Source of the DNA: Mucidula mucida
Taxonomy: Eukaryota; Basidiomycota; Agaricomycetes; Agaricales; Physalacriaceae
Length of the DNA stretch: 64,000 bases
Assembly: GCA_015501055.1 (NCBI GenBank)
Contig: JADNYV010000027.1
Location: forward strand, 248,001 to 312,000
Reading direction: 5' to 3'
Part shown: piece by piece, positions 23,178 to 34,281 of the stretch
Layout: each line of letters begins with the position of its first letter
How positions within the stretch are numbered: the first letter of the stretch is position 1
Position numbers and translations under genes: made by a program
The notes under the pieces: generated by a model
The model's input: the letters and a program-made list of their open reading frames with translations, nothing else
The model's database searches: none
Told to the model about the DNA's origin: nothing

Positions 23178-25604
23178 ATGGAGGATACAAAGACGGCAGC
23201 GAACAGCACGAATGGTAAGAATTTACATGGTGACTGAATGCATCTCATGACACTGCTGTAGATCACATGAAATCCCCCCGGTACGAGGATCCTTCGGCCA
23301 AAATATGGAACGCATATCTCTCCGAAGCGGAAAGATACGATAATGCACTCGCACACAAGTGGAAGAGCGACATGGACGCCATCCTGATATTCGTACGTGT
23401 CTTTTAACGGTTGGACGTCCAATTGAACCGATTCAATTGGTTCCATAGGCCGGTCTCTTTTCAGCCAGTGTTACCGCGTTCTTGGTGGAAAGCTACCGAA
23501 ATTTGATTCCAGACACAGATGACAAGACGGTCCTCCTTCTTTCCCAAATCTCTCTACAGCTCACCGCCATCGCGAACGGAGCTCAACTGTCGGCGAGTTC
23601 TTTCCCAGTTACAGAACCGTTTTCTCCGCCAGCCACCGCGCTGGTCTGCAATATCCTGTGGTATCTAAGCTTATCGTTCAGTTTGCTCTGTGCTCTGTTC
23701 GCTACTCTAGTCCAACAATGGACACGAAACTATATCCAAGCCAGCGGGTTCATTCGACGCCACAGAGGCGCGCGCGCATCTCCGCGTTCCTCTATCAAGG
23801 ACTTGACAGATTTAAAATGATGGCCGTGGTCGAGATCATCCCATTCCTCCTTCATCTATCTCTACTATTCTTCTTGGCCGGTCTCTTGCCTATCTACTGG
23901 CGATCAACGACATCGTCGCGTACCTCATTCTTGGGATTCTCGTTGCCTGCACGGTTATATACACGCTCATCACATTCCTTCCCGCCTTCTGTCTCAATTT
24001 CCATATCGCACTCCTCTTTCTCCGCTTACTTGGAACATATTGCGCACATTTCGTCTCCTTCATTATCGAGACGCAACCGGGCGCAAGAGAACAGTAGGTG
24101 CGGACATGAGCATGAAGGATGCTCAGGAACACTCTGCAGTCGAGATCTCTTCAGAAAGGGATGAACGGGACTTCTCGGCGATGTCCTGGACCTTGGAATC
24201 CCTTCGCGATGACAACGCGCTAGAGTCGTTTGTTGAAGTCATACCAAAGGTAGTAGCATCTACAGATTATAGCGCAAAGCTACTCCTCCATCGACTATTG
24301 GGGCACGATTCAGTGACAATACAGCTAGGCTATCGAATCCCGCGTTTGCTTATGACTTGCATGGACAAACAGTTACGAGCCGAGAACGCCATAGCGCAGA
24401 AACGTGCTGCGACATGTCTGAGTGCCATTTGGTCTCTGACGATGATGTCGCTACCTGGTTCAGAGGCACCTGTGGTGCAGAACTTGTTTCTGTCAAGGAA
24501 AACCCTTCGTTTCGAGGAGCAAACACTGAAACATATCGACGCGATCGACAATGAAGTTTCAGGCATCTCAGATCATGCAAGTGGGTCACAATATTGATAC
24601 TGTTTATGACATGAATTCAAGAGTTTTTATAGTTTCGGCTCGCGCTGTGGTGGCCCGTACGCTGCTTGACATGCATCTTGATCAACTGTTAAAGCTGGAA
24701 ATGGAGGTTCATGGCTTCATTCGGACGGGGAGATGGTCTTCAGAACGTTCGGAGCTACATGGCTATGTGCACGTGGCGCAGACGCATTCTTTTCTTGTGC
24801 TGAAACGCATTCGAGCTCAGCTCTTGGCTTTAGAAGACAATTTGTTCCCTCAGCGACCGCGTTGGTCTGGGGAATATAGGAAGATGGAAGCCATACGACA
24901 ATATGTGGAAGAATTGGTCGATGCGGCTGCATCCAGTAGTGACAAGTGCTTTGCCGAGAGCATGGTTTATGGCACCCTTGACCACATCCGCGTCTTCCGC
25001 AGCATTCTCAATCAGGCTGGATTCCACCTTACCTCTGACTTTGTTTCGTGTCTTTCTCAACGGCCACACGAGTTGCCCTATGAGGCTGCTAACACTTTAC
25101 GTCGGCTCTTCCTACAGATCAATCCTGAGCGGGAGTCTCCTTTCAGTGTATCAACACAAACATCCTTCGTCGTGGCACTAGACGACGCGCTTAGCTTTGA
25201 ACGCGGCTTCCTGAGAGTATAGCGAACCTCCTTCTCGGTATCATAGTGAGAGGCGTTATTTCGGACCCGTCGTGTGCCGTGAAAGCCAAGGGCGTCGTCC
25301 AACGCTACATCCAGGTCTCCAAGTTCGACGCGGCGAATGAAGCTGCATGGTTTAAAGCTATACATGCGCTTGAAGATGTCTCAACCTTTGTGACTCCGGA
25401 GAGCCCAGCCTTGGATATATTCCGGTTCCATATGTATACCGACTCCGTATTGGATTCCTCTTCCAAATGCGCGATGGACTCTCGACAAGTTTTGATACCC
25501 TCCCCGGATGTCGGCTCCCCGGGTGGTCATGCAAGGGTTACTGTAAGTCTTTGTGTATCCGCCGTGATTACCCTAACTTGTTTCTGCAGCAAAGCGAGAG
25601 ATAG
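23178..25604 (+). CDS. DUF6535 transmembrane protein (four missing bases)
   Basis: Exons 23178-23214, 23262-23392, 23449-24580, 24633-25542 and 25590-25604 give about 742 residues. The N-terminal part is a DUF6535 domain: WNAYLSEAERYDNALAHKWK, then DMDAILIFAGLFSASVTAFL and further hydrophobic helices (about residues 27-240, about four membrane spans). The rest is helical and soluble. DUF6535 proteins are basidiomycete-specific, numerous and of unknown function. Bases are missing at 23738-23739, 23886-23887, 24001-24002 and about 25208-25213. Only with all four added is the spliced length a multiple of three and the hydrophobic helices continuous. Intron 2 (23393-23448) contains a 9-base inverted repeat at 23419-23440. 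Confidence 0.75.
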
Positions 25605-26183
25605 TCGTGTCCAATTATCATGGTCATAGTGATATGCTCTTAGTCTGTATGACAGGTACTTTGTAGATATGCAATTGACAGTCAACAGGTGTGTACACAA
25701 TTGGGCGCGGGGTGGAGACTTTGTGCGTAGCGTACTACTAGCTTCGAAATAAATAGGGACTTCTGGGGATATGGAGCTCTAAAATGGTCTGGAAGGCGCT
25801 GGTGTGGTCCGCGGTACATGGATGGCGAGCACGTATGCAAGTCTTGCAAAGTACATGTTAGGTCCGTAGTTGATGGCATACTATGTTTATTGCATCCAAA
25901 TAGAATATTTGGGTAGGATACCAAGTCCTACATAGATGACTACATAGTACCAATCCCGACATATGCTTCTTTGCCATACATACTCCTTGGTTCGTTTACA
26001 GATGTGGTCATGCTGTGGAACACAACTTGTTTCTTGCCTGTTCAACTGATACATAAATGATGATAGATAGTATTGTTGGAAGATGTTTTCGGGCATTCAA
26101 AAATTATTGGCTGCTTGCTAGAGCTATTCGGCGCATTTCTACAGCGAAATTGGCTTGTTTCCTAGTTCTTATTGTCCTGCACC
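25605..26183. other. Intergenic region, no gene supported
   Basis: About 580 AT-richer bases between the DUF6535 gene and the tRNA terminator. Nothing further seen. Confidence 0.4.
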
Positions 26184-26189
26184 AAAAAA
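26184..26189 (-). terminator. RNA polymerase III terminator of tRNA-Trp
   Basis: Six T residues on the minus strand, one base after the tRNA 3' end. Confidence 0.75.
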
Positions 26190-26190
26190 G

Positions 26191-26283
26191 TGACCCCTAC
26201 CCGATTTGAACGGATGGCCTTGTGGATGCATTTCCTAGTGGGGAAAGCTGGAATCACACACTCTACCGCTGAGCTAAGGGGTC
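26191..26283 (-). tRNA. tRNA-Trp (CCA) with a 21-base intron
   Basis: The acceptor stem GACCCCT pairs with AGGGGTC and the discriminator is A. The D arm is GCTC/GAGT around AGCGGTA, which also forms the A box. The T arm is ATCCG-TTCAAAT-CGGGT (B box). The anticodon loop reads TTCCAG, so the anticodon CCA is at 26251-26249. After position 37 there is a 21-base intron (26227-26247), the normal place for eukaryotic tRNA introns. The mature tRNA is 72 bases before CCA addition. The anticodon stem pairs TGTG with CACA; the innermost pair would be an A-C mismatch, and a one-base error in the sequence is possible there. Confidence 0.88.
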
Positions 26284-26640
26284 TTCCTTAGAACTGAAAG
26301 TTAAGCATTATTATAGCAGCGGCATTACTGAACCCATGTCTCCACCCGAATCAATCGTCCTTTGGTGATGACAATTACATGCGCAGATCCGACTACGACA
26401 CGCGGCGTATCGAGATGTTCAGACTCACCTGTGTAGCGCGCGGCGGTGTTGTATTTTCGTGCAAGATATAGCTGTTGTATAGCTGTCATGATCATGCGGA
26501 TATCAAGTGAACGCCCTTGGGCCTTCAAGGAATACGTGTGTGGCTGCTTCAACTGGTGTCGCCATTCCGTACTCGGGAATCTTTCGCACTGCCTAGCCTC
26601 GAATCACTCCTGGTTCGACTCATTGGTGCTTGTGTTATCA

Positions 26641-26852
26641 GTACAAGTTCAAGAGTCTAAGGCCGACCAACCCAAGTCCCAGTATGTTCATATTCCGCAG
26701 AAACGACTCAAAAAGTCGAGTGGTTTGATCCATTCTACATTGGGGCACGCTTTCAATCAGACGCGAAGCGCCATCTCATAGCCCATTGGACCTTTTGGTG
26801 TGACCCGTCACCCCTTCCTTCAAGGAGCCTTGCATACGCGCTGATAGCGTAA
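26641..26852 (+). CDS. Possible terminal exon of an unassigned gene
   Basis: The plus strand reads VQVQESKADQPKSQYVHIP, then, after one missing A in the run at 26710-26714, VEWFDPFYIGARFQSD and HLIAHWTFWCDPS, ending at TAA 26850-26852. The aromatic-rich composition looks like a folded domain. No start codon or upstream exon could be found, and an open stretch on the opposite strand at about 26325-26550 competes for the same locus. Low confidence. Confidence 0.3.
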
Positions 26853-27033
26853 AAAAACATCATGCGTCAGGAAGTCAACAGCCAAGAATGGGATTTTGTA
26901 AATACTAACATTAAACAGATCAAACCAAATTGTGGCATTGGCGCAAAAATACATACATACATTGGACGCGTGTAGCAATGTTCATCACAGCACTAATCGT
27001 ACACTTCAATCTTAAATACCTCAATTGTTGTCT

Positions 27034-28632
27034 TCAAGAAAACGCCAGAGCGCCCCAAGCCGCGACAGCACCGACGCCCACGGTCGCAACCGTCCTCAGC
27101 ATCACCCTGCCTACAGTCCTCATGCGCTTGCGTCGTGGTTGCGCGACTTCCAACTTCTCCTTCTTAGCAATCTTCTCCTCCTCATTACCAATGTCGTCAC
27201 GTTTGCGTTTCAACGACGGCGACGGAAGAGAGGGCTCCGCCAGCGCATCTTTCGCCATCTCGATGTCGGTTAGCGCCGCGCGCGCTTTACTGATAAGCTC
27301 GTTCAGCTCTTCCCTAGACGCCTCCATTTCTTCTCTAGCCTTCTTCATCTTCTCCTCCTCCCTTTCGTGTACAATCCTGAGCGCCTCACGATCCTTGTCC
27401 TTGTCCTGGAGCGCCCCAATCTGAGCTTGGATGTCGGGAAGGTCAAGCCCTGAAATTCCTTCGACTTGGTCGACCAGGGTAGTCACGATACCCATCATGC
27501 CTTCTAGTTCGTCGACTTTTCCCTCTATGTCCTCCAGTCTATTATCGAATTTCGTCTCCGAGTCAATACCGGCTTCAGGGACGGGGTTGACAGGCGCGAT
27601 AGGAACAGATGGGAGCAGACCGAGACTGCGTGGGCCCAGAGGAATCGACGTGTCTACGGCAGCGTCAGCGTCGGAATCCGAGAACAGCTCAAGAAAAGGA
27701 GCTTCGGACGCATCACGCGCTGGCCAGGCGCCAATGATCGGAGGCTCAGGCTCGGCCTCCTTGGGCGCAAGAGGCGGAAGAGGAAAGCTCGTGGTGAATG
27801 TGGTGATGGCATCAAGATTCGCGAAGAGAGATTTGAATGAATTCTGCCGAGATGGAGAAACTTCCTCTATATCAGAGTCATGATCGGAAGAGAACGAGGA
27901 GGACATGGACATGGACATGGACGAGTCGTCGTCGTCGTCATCATCATCATCTGTCACAGACAGACCGTATCTCCCCGATACCAACTTCATGGGAGAGGGA
28001 AGGGGAGGGAGGTGCGAAGGAAGGATCTCTACACGCACAATCACAGGGTGCACACATTCGCCATTACGAGCCACAGTTTTCCCGAAGGTGACAATATCCC
28101 CACTGTGCAATGGATGTGCTTGGTGCTCCTCTAGCCTCAGAGAGCCGACGAACGTCCCATGGTGGGAGCCGAGGTCGGCGATTGTCACCTGTTGTATCAT
28201 TGACATTCAAAATGCAGAGCGAGGCGGAAGGAGTCTCACCACCCCGTTCTTCCCTAATGAGATTTCGGCATGTCGCCTGCTCACTACAGGGCATCTGAAC
28301 ATGGCTTTGCCATCCTCTACCGCCAAGCCCGCCTCTGAAGGCGGACGCCGACCAACTAGGATCTTGTCGTCCTTTGCTGTCGGCCTCATCGTCTGCTCCC
28401 TCCTATCCACACGGTCTGTCTCTGGGTCCTCGATGTGCAGCACGACACCACGCCACGGTCCAGGTCTTGAGCCCATGTACTGGATCTCCGAATCGTCGCC
28501 GTCGTCAATCATAACCATGCTCTTGCTACTTTCCATTAACAGTGCTGTGGGGGTCAAAGGCAAGGCGGAACCGGGTGGCAACGACTGAACGGAGATGGGG
28601 CCGGATGGCCGGTGATAGGAGGAATTTGTCAT
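27034..28632 (-). CDS. Tail-anchored FHA-domain protein with coiled coil
   Basis: Two exons, 28632-28240 and 28188-27034, give 515 residues with an intact frame. The FHA domain (about residues 62-175) shows the phosphothreonine-binding features: KILVGRRPP, VVSRRHAEIS, then, after the intron, DLGSHHGTFVG. A poly-Asp/Ser-Met tract follows. Next come a predicted coiled coil (about residues 330-440: KVDELEGMMGIVTTLVDQVE, then ELNELISKARAALTDIEMAK), a basic patch KRKRDD...KKEKLE, and a hydrophobic C-terminal segment VGRVMLRTVATVGVGAVAAW. FHA, coiled coil and tail anchor in this order is the architecture of SLMAP/Far10-type STRIPAK subunits at the nuclear envelope or ER. Assigning it to that family is inference. 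An in-frame ATG further upstream is not present. Confidence 0.78.
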
Positions 28633-30098
28633 CAGTTGAACGGAGGGGCGCAACGATGGAACGATGGGCGCTGAAGATGGAGTACAATGTAAGTATATAC
28701 GGAAGGAAGACAAGACAGGGAAGAGCACGCACAGATAGCCCTCGTCCCATTATACAGTCCCAACTGAGATCCCAACCAACACCAAGCCGTGGTTTCGAAC
28801 GAGGCTACACTGCCAGAAACATGTGTTGCTGCACGAAGCGGCAAATGAACGCCGTATCCAGAAGGGCTGCAGTGTTTTGCACAAACAGGGCTAGAGTTCC
28901 CTACGTCCTTGCCATCCGAGTCGAATTTCTGCTACACGTCCATCGCGTCACGCGAAGGTCGCGATTCGTATTGGCAAAACAGGAAGAAATAGTGCGGTTT
29001 GTAGGCGTCGGAACGCGTCGGAGTGAAAAGAGTCCGTACGACGCGCAGAGGTGATCGTGGTGAAGAGCGAAAATTGTTCGGCAAATGCCGGCAAACCCCC
29101 GCTGCTATTTTGCTTCTTTCATCATGGACCTCAACCTCCGGCGACGACAAAAGGCCCATGATTTTGCCTCGAATAGGCGGGTCAAAAAAGGACCAAAACT
29201 CGCTGGGGGTCTAAGGGAGGTTCCCGTATCCTAAAAATCAGGGTGCGAAATAGAGAAATAAAGACGAGTCCGCAAAGCATGCAAATAACAGAGAGAACGA
29301 CATAGTGGCAGCCAATGGGAGAACCGAGGACCTTGATCAGTATGGTGCCGGCGGCGTCCCAATCATCGAAAAGGGCGCTTTGACTAGTATCAGGAGGTCC
29401 GAGTGACCAATTCGGTTCCGACTTGGTCGTAGAGGATTGAATTATTGTAACGCTCTTGTGTTCGAGATCGATTTCAAGAGACCGATTCGAGTTTGATTAA
29501 CACTGACAACGTCTATAGAAGTTGTCGGGACACGCTATGCAGATTTTGTTCGTCGTTGAGCGGACCTTTTGATTTGCCTGCTGTGTTTTAACGGTTGCTT
29601 CGTCTCTTCATAAACTGCTATCTGCTGCGTTCTGGCTCCGCGTCATTTATGTATCATCAATGTCGGGAAATGTTTCTCAAACCACTTCCGGGTCATTTCA
29701 CTCTGCTACCGTACTTTTACGCTGGCAGTTCTTTCGGATTATGGTCAGGACTCAGACCTGAAAGATAGGGAGAGCTGACGTTCTGCAAAAATTTGTCACC
29801 GCAGTAAGTAACCAGGATGATGTCGACAATCGTTGCGTTATGAGATGTTGCCTTCGCCTGCATACTAACAGGACTCTTAGAGAATATCGCTAGCTTGGTG
29901 CGCCGCGCCACATAAATAATGTTTTTGCTATATTATATCTTCAGAGCGTGTCACTCTGCCGCTAAACTAGCTTGACAAAATCTACATTCACAGAAGAGTG
30001 AAGTTGTGGCAAGAGACGTCGATCGTGGTCACGTGCTCCGATGCAAATTTCAAATGTGTTGCTGGTTGTGCACTGTTGTCAACCACCAACACCTTGAG
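28633..30098. other. Intergenic region, no gene supported
   Basis: 1.47 kb between divergent genes. Short open stretches lack coding character. A tRNA-like A box near 29945-29975 (minus) has no matching B box. Confidence 0.45.
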
Positions 30099-31481
30099 AT
30101 GGCTAAATCGTCCAAGAAACGACGTACGCGGGTTAGCCCATTGACCGACGATGTCCCTGCGCCAGTTTCCATCTCGGCCGATGTAAACACGAAAGGGCTC
30201 CCTACGTTCCCAATGGAGCTGCACTTGGAGATTCTGTCCTACATTACTTCGGTTCCTATCCCGTACATGGGCTTTGGCACTCTTCCGGAAGAATATCGCG
30301 TCAAGTTCGACGTGATGTTTGCCTTATCGCAAACTTGCCGGGCGTTGTACCATATGCTCAGACCTCTTCTCTGGCACACCTTGGGCGCATGTGTACTCCC
30401 GCAAGTAGTCAGAAAGTCGAAAGCCATGGCGACTGAGCTCGTGCTCTGGATGGAGGTCGTGACTATACGCGCTCCCGCGTTGGGTTCCTTGGTTCGGTGA
30501 GTTCTGGCCAAAACATACGACAAACACTTGACTTTTTTTGTTTTTTGCAGGGTGTTCAATGTTGCATTGTCAGCATATTCTTCTGTTTCGGTGTATAAAG
30601 AGTTCGCTCGATGCCTAAGCTGCCTTGAGAATCTGCACACACTTCAGATTGTGGCATTCCCTAACGGTTCTCAAGAGAGAGATCGTATTGACCATTTATA
30701 CAACGCTTTCCGCAGCATAAAGATTCCTTCCCTCCACACACTTACCTTGCCATACTTTGTTTACGAAAGACTGTTGGTCAACAAAACATTTCCCAATCTC
30801 CGACATCTAGCTCTGACAGGAATGTCGTCGAATCTCGAGTACCAGTTTTACAGCCGAGAGCCTGTAACGCCTGGCGAAATTCATACTCTCCACTTGATGC
30901 CGCCTCCAGTGATGCGAGACTTAAAACGTATGTTACACCTTCAATTGTCCTCGCAGAATCCTTGACGTCAACCGCATTTTCCAGGTTTCTTAGAGAGATT
31001 TCCGCATCTCCGCGCCACTCCCCGGCTCATCCTTTCGCACTCAGAATCCTATTCAATGACGCCAAGTCAGGATCCCGCCATGTACAGAGCGAGATATCTT
31101 AAATCTGTTCGGCATGCTTTCAACGCGATAAGCCAGTTGACGAGACTGCATAGTGTCCAGCCGGTCATTGATCCCATGCAGATGAGATACATGGAGCTAT
31201 TCGGGGAGGTGGATCCCTTGATTGTAGAGGGCGTATTCACTATAGCCAAAAACTTCGTGCTTGGGAATCTCAACCGCGATGAGAATGGCGATGTAGTCAG
31301 TGGGACTGTAAAATTGTGGGTCGGCGACCAGCTTCGGGGTCGTTGTGGTGACGCGCCCGGTCAAGGAATAAAATCATTCCTTACGATCCCCACTGGAAAT
31401 CATTTGCTCATGTGGGCGCCTCCTAGTGTGAGTTCATATTGCACAGCTCACTGTACACGGATGATTTTTGAGTGTGACTAG
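30099..31481 (+). CDS. F-box-like protein
   Basis: Exons 30099-30496, 30551-30927 and 30985-31481 give 423 residues without frame correction. After a basic leader (MAKSSKKRRTRV) comes an F-box-like segment, LPTFPMELHLEILSYI, with ALSQTCRALYHMLRPLLWHT further on. The body contains leucine-rich, repeat-like stretches (LENLHTLQIVAFPNGS, FPNLRHLALTG). F-box proteins recruit substrates to SCF ubiquitin ligases; the substrate here is unknown. Mushrooms carry hundreds of such genes. The end (CTRMIFECD) may be altered by an unrecognised last intron, since a GTGAGT occurs at 31429. Confidence 0.75.
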
Positions 31482-32718
31482 CGTCTTCTTGCATCTTTGA
31501 TAGTCCATTACACTGTCTGATTCCTTCCCATGAACGGAGCTGATATTAGGCCTCACCTTGCCCTTCTGTTGCTTTACAGTCACGCTACAACGTGCGTGTC
31601 CCACACCGTCTCTACGTTACAGCGAGTCGGGATTCTGAGCCATTGAGGATGATGTCTGCTCTCGGCCTAAGTTCGTAACCGGACTTGCTTTGATTTCCCC
31701 ACTGACCAAAAGATCCGGCTTCACCGAGAAGGCGACAACCCCGGCGCGAACTATTTTGGTCTGTTTATGATTTTCATCGTTGATGATCTACCTCTGATAC
31801 TCTTGTTGTCTATATCTACGGGACTGGTGCAAATATCATATGTGTGTCCATCCGAATACGCGCTCTTGTGGCCCTTCACTGGATTCTGTGCTTTAAATAT
31901 GGTTCTACATAAGAGCTATCAGAACGTGGACGAGGATTTGTATGCGATCGAAATTGGCGAGGTCGATACTCACACTCCCGTGCCTGCAGCGATCCATGCT
32001 GCTGATGCTATAGCGTCTGATGATCACTGTACATGAACGGGTATGGAGATTTTCGATCGGGGATCAAGCCCAAGGTGCATACATGCACACGGAGAGCTTC
32101 TCTTTCGTCGGCACTTATTCTGCGCTGGGTACAAGGTCCCACCTTCACTTGGGCTAGTAGGGAATCTATTTGCTTCTTGGGTTCCTGCGTATTATTTCAC
32201 ATTGCGCAGAACTTCTCGATGGGGTAGAATCAGTGATTTTCCTTTCCAAGTCGACAATGGAGCTATCTTGGGCGTTTAGATCTAGGATATCCAACGCACA
32301 TATCGCTTTCCGTACAGGTAGCGCCTTCGTTTCCTGAACGGCAGTTCTGAATCATGATGCTGGTCCACTTGAAGGCGCGGTTGGTCGTGAGTTCATATTT
32401 ATGGCGAATCACTGTCGCCGTGCTGATGCTTTGGTCCTAATGCTGAAACGATCTAGTCATCTAGAAACCACTTTCTCGGTGTGAAGTGGACATGAACTGA
32501 AGTGATTGTTTACCTCGGGATGACATGCCTGAGCAACGAGATAACCGGGGATTGAAGGTCCGTGTTCTGAAGTAACCGAGTGACTTAGTTGTGTGTCCAC
32601 TCCTTAAAGACTTAAAGGCATCGCGAGACTCTGCGCTACTTCTATATCCCATCAAGTCTCTGCTCTAGAGCCATGTCTGATTTTTTATGCAGCTTGACTC
32701 CTACGGCACTCGGGTTCG
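31482..32718. other. Intergenic region with weak open stretches
   Basis: A plus-strand open stretch at 31767-32036 has a hydrophobic start (PLILLLSISTGL) but no flanking splice logic I can complete. I do not call a gene here. Confidence 0.35.
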
Positions 32719-33688
32719 ATGCATGACTTCTCGCCTCGTCCTCTGTGTTACCTACTCAGAACTCTAATGCGCCTTGGACGCCGCTGCAGTACAGCTCTGG
32801 TGTCGAATCATTCCAAGTCGGGTCTTCTAGTACTAGTGGTTACGCCTACAGCCACGAAAGCGTCCTCCCGCCTATTCGTCAAACTCATCTCAGCGCGGCG
32901 CCACGCCACATGCGCTCCGTAAGTCTACGCCCTCGTCGATGATGATATTTTCTTGATTGACATTACTCTTCCCTCTAGCTGTCACATGATGATCGGGACT
33001 TTTTCAATCGCCCGAGCTACAGCACTAACACTCTTTCGTTTCTCCGCCTCATCTGTATGTGAGTCAAATCGAATCTGAAGTATGAGGCGTCTATGTCCTG
33101 ACACTCGAGATAGACCGACTCACACCACAACCACCACTTGGTGCCCAATCAATCGCTGTATGAATACAGTAATGTTCATCAAGCGTCTAGCACTGGGCGC
33201 CACGCCCATTATGAGAGTCCGCGTCCCCTCCGCGCAATCTCGCAAAGTCCGCATTATGCGCGCCTCTCTGGCGCACATGCGAACAGCCCCAGCTCGTCTT
33301 CCCGTGTGGCGGCCGATTCGATGCGGTGGACGCCGTCGCCTGCGAGCGACACCGCTGCCACACAGCAGAGCGGGCCACAGTTTGTGGGGAGGATGGCGAG
33401 CAATTATCTCGCTTGTTTCTTCTGCAGAGGCAGGAAGATTGCGTGTGGGCGCCCGATGGACGGGAGTTTGGACATGACGTGCAAGTGGGTCGACTGTGAT
33501 TCTTTAGTTAATTTCGATGCTGATAGACGCGGATGAATAGCCAGTGCTCTAGGAGAGGAATTGAGTGTCGTTATCCGACGACGTCAAGGAGAGGTCAGCA
33601 CAAGCGTAGTAAGAAGAAAGTTGGCATGCAAGGCATGTCAATCTCTTCGGGACACGATGTCACCATGAACGAGCCCGAGAGTATGTAG
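32719..33688 (+). CDS. Protein with a C-terminal Zn2Cys6 cluster
   Basis: Exons 32719-32918, 32979-33058, 33114-33484 and 33541-33688 give about 266 residues. The first 190 residues are disordered, rich in Ser, Pro, Tyr and Gln. The last 70 hold a fungal binuclear zinc cluster: CFFCRGRKIAC, a loop GRPMDGSLDMT, then CNQCSRRGIEC, followed by a basic tail RRGQHKRSKKK. The six cysteines and the basic residues are those used to bind DNA. Most fungal Zn2Cys6 factors have the cluster near the N-terminus and a long middle domain; here it is C-terminal and the protein is short. Bases are missing at 32740-32741 and 33039-33041; both are needed to keep frame and splice phase. The start at 32719 is the least certain point. 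Confidence 0.72.
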
Positions 33689-34281
33689 ATGGCATACTTG
33701 TTGTCGTTGAGCCTCCCGAGTTTCCTTTTTCCTTGTCGACTATGATGTATTGATACTCCAGTTGTACCAAGTATATGGACATGTGTATTTTTTTTTCGTT
33801 TTTAGTACCTTTAATTCACCCCACTGAACTCTTATAAGTAAAGGAAATGCGCATCTTTCGACGACGGACAACAGACTTACACCATTCGTCGAAAGTCAAC
33901 CAAGAAACCGGTGTGGTCGTGTGGCGTATCGGGACATCTTGAGTGTTGGCGCAACAACACGCACATATTCAGGCGGGTTAATGCGAGGTATCTTCACTCG
34001 GAAAGATATCAGCATCTGAGAAGAGATTCAACCTCCCATAAAGTGAGGACTCGGTAAGTCGTGAAGAGAGGGTTCACCGAGAAAGCTCGACGGGTAATTA
34101 AGGGGACGTTCAACATAACAAAAAAGGAGCACATAGGAATGGATTCGTGGAACTGCATGAGAAATCTGATTTCAGACTTGAGTAAAGGAGTGACAAGTGA
34201 AAAATCTTACATATTAGAAAACAGGTATCCAGTTAATTACAAATATAAATACAAGATACTACACTTTTCGAGAGAAAGGAA
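33689..34281. other. Convergent intergenic region
   Basis: About 590 bases between two convergent genes, AT-richer than the surroundings. No gene is seen. Confidence 0.4.

Noticed and set aside
27431..28588. Long plus-strand open frames
   Set aside because: They are antisense shadows of the FHA/coiled-coil gene, whose domains and tail anchor are on the minus strand.
29940..29975. tRNA-like A box (minus strand, TAGTTTAGCGG)
   Set aside because: No B box, acceptor pairing or T-run follows, so it is not a tRNA gene.
31767..32036. An 89-codon plus-strand frame with hydrophobic start
   Set aside because: The start is leucine-rich but no family, promoter or splice context supports it.
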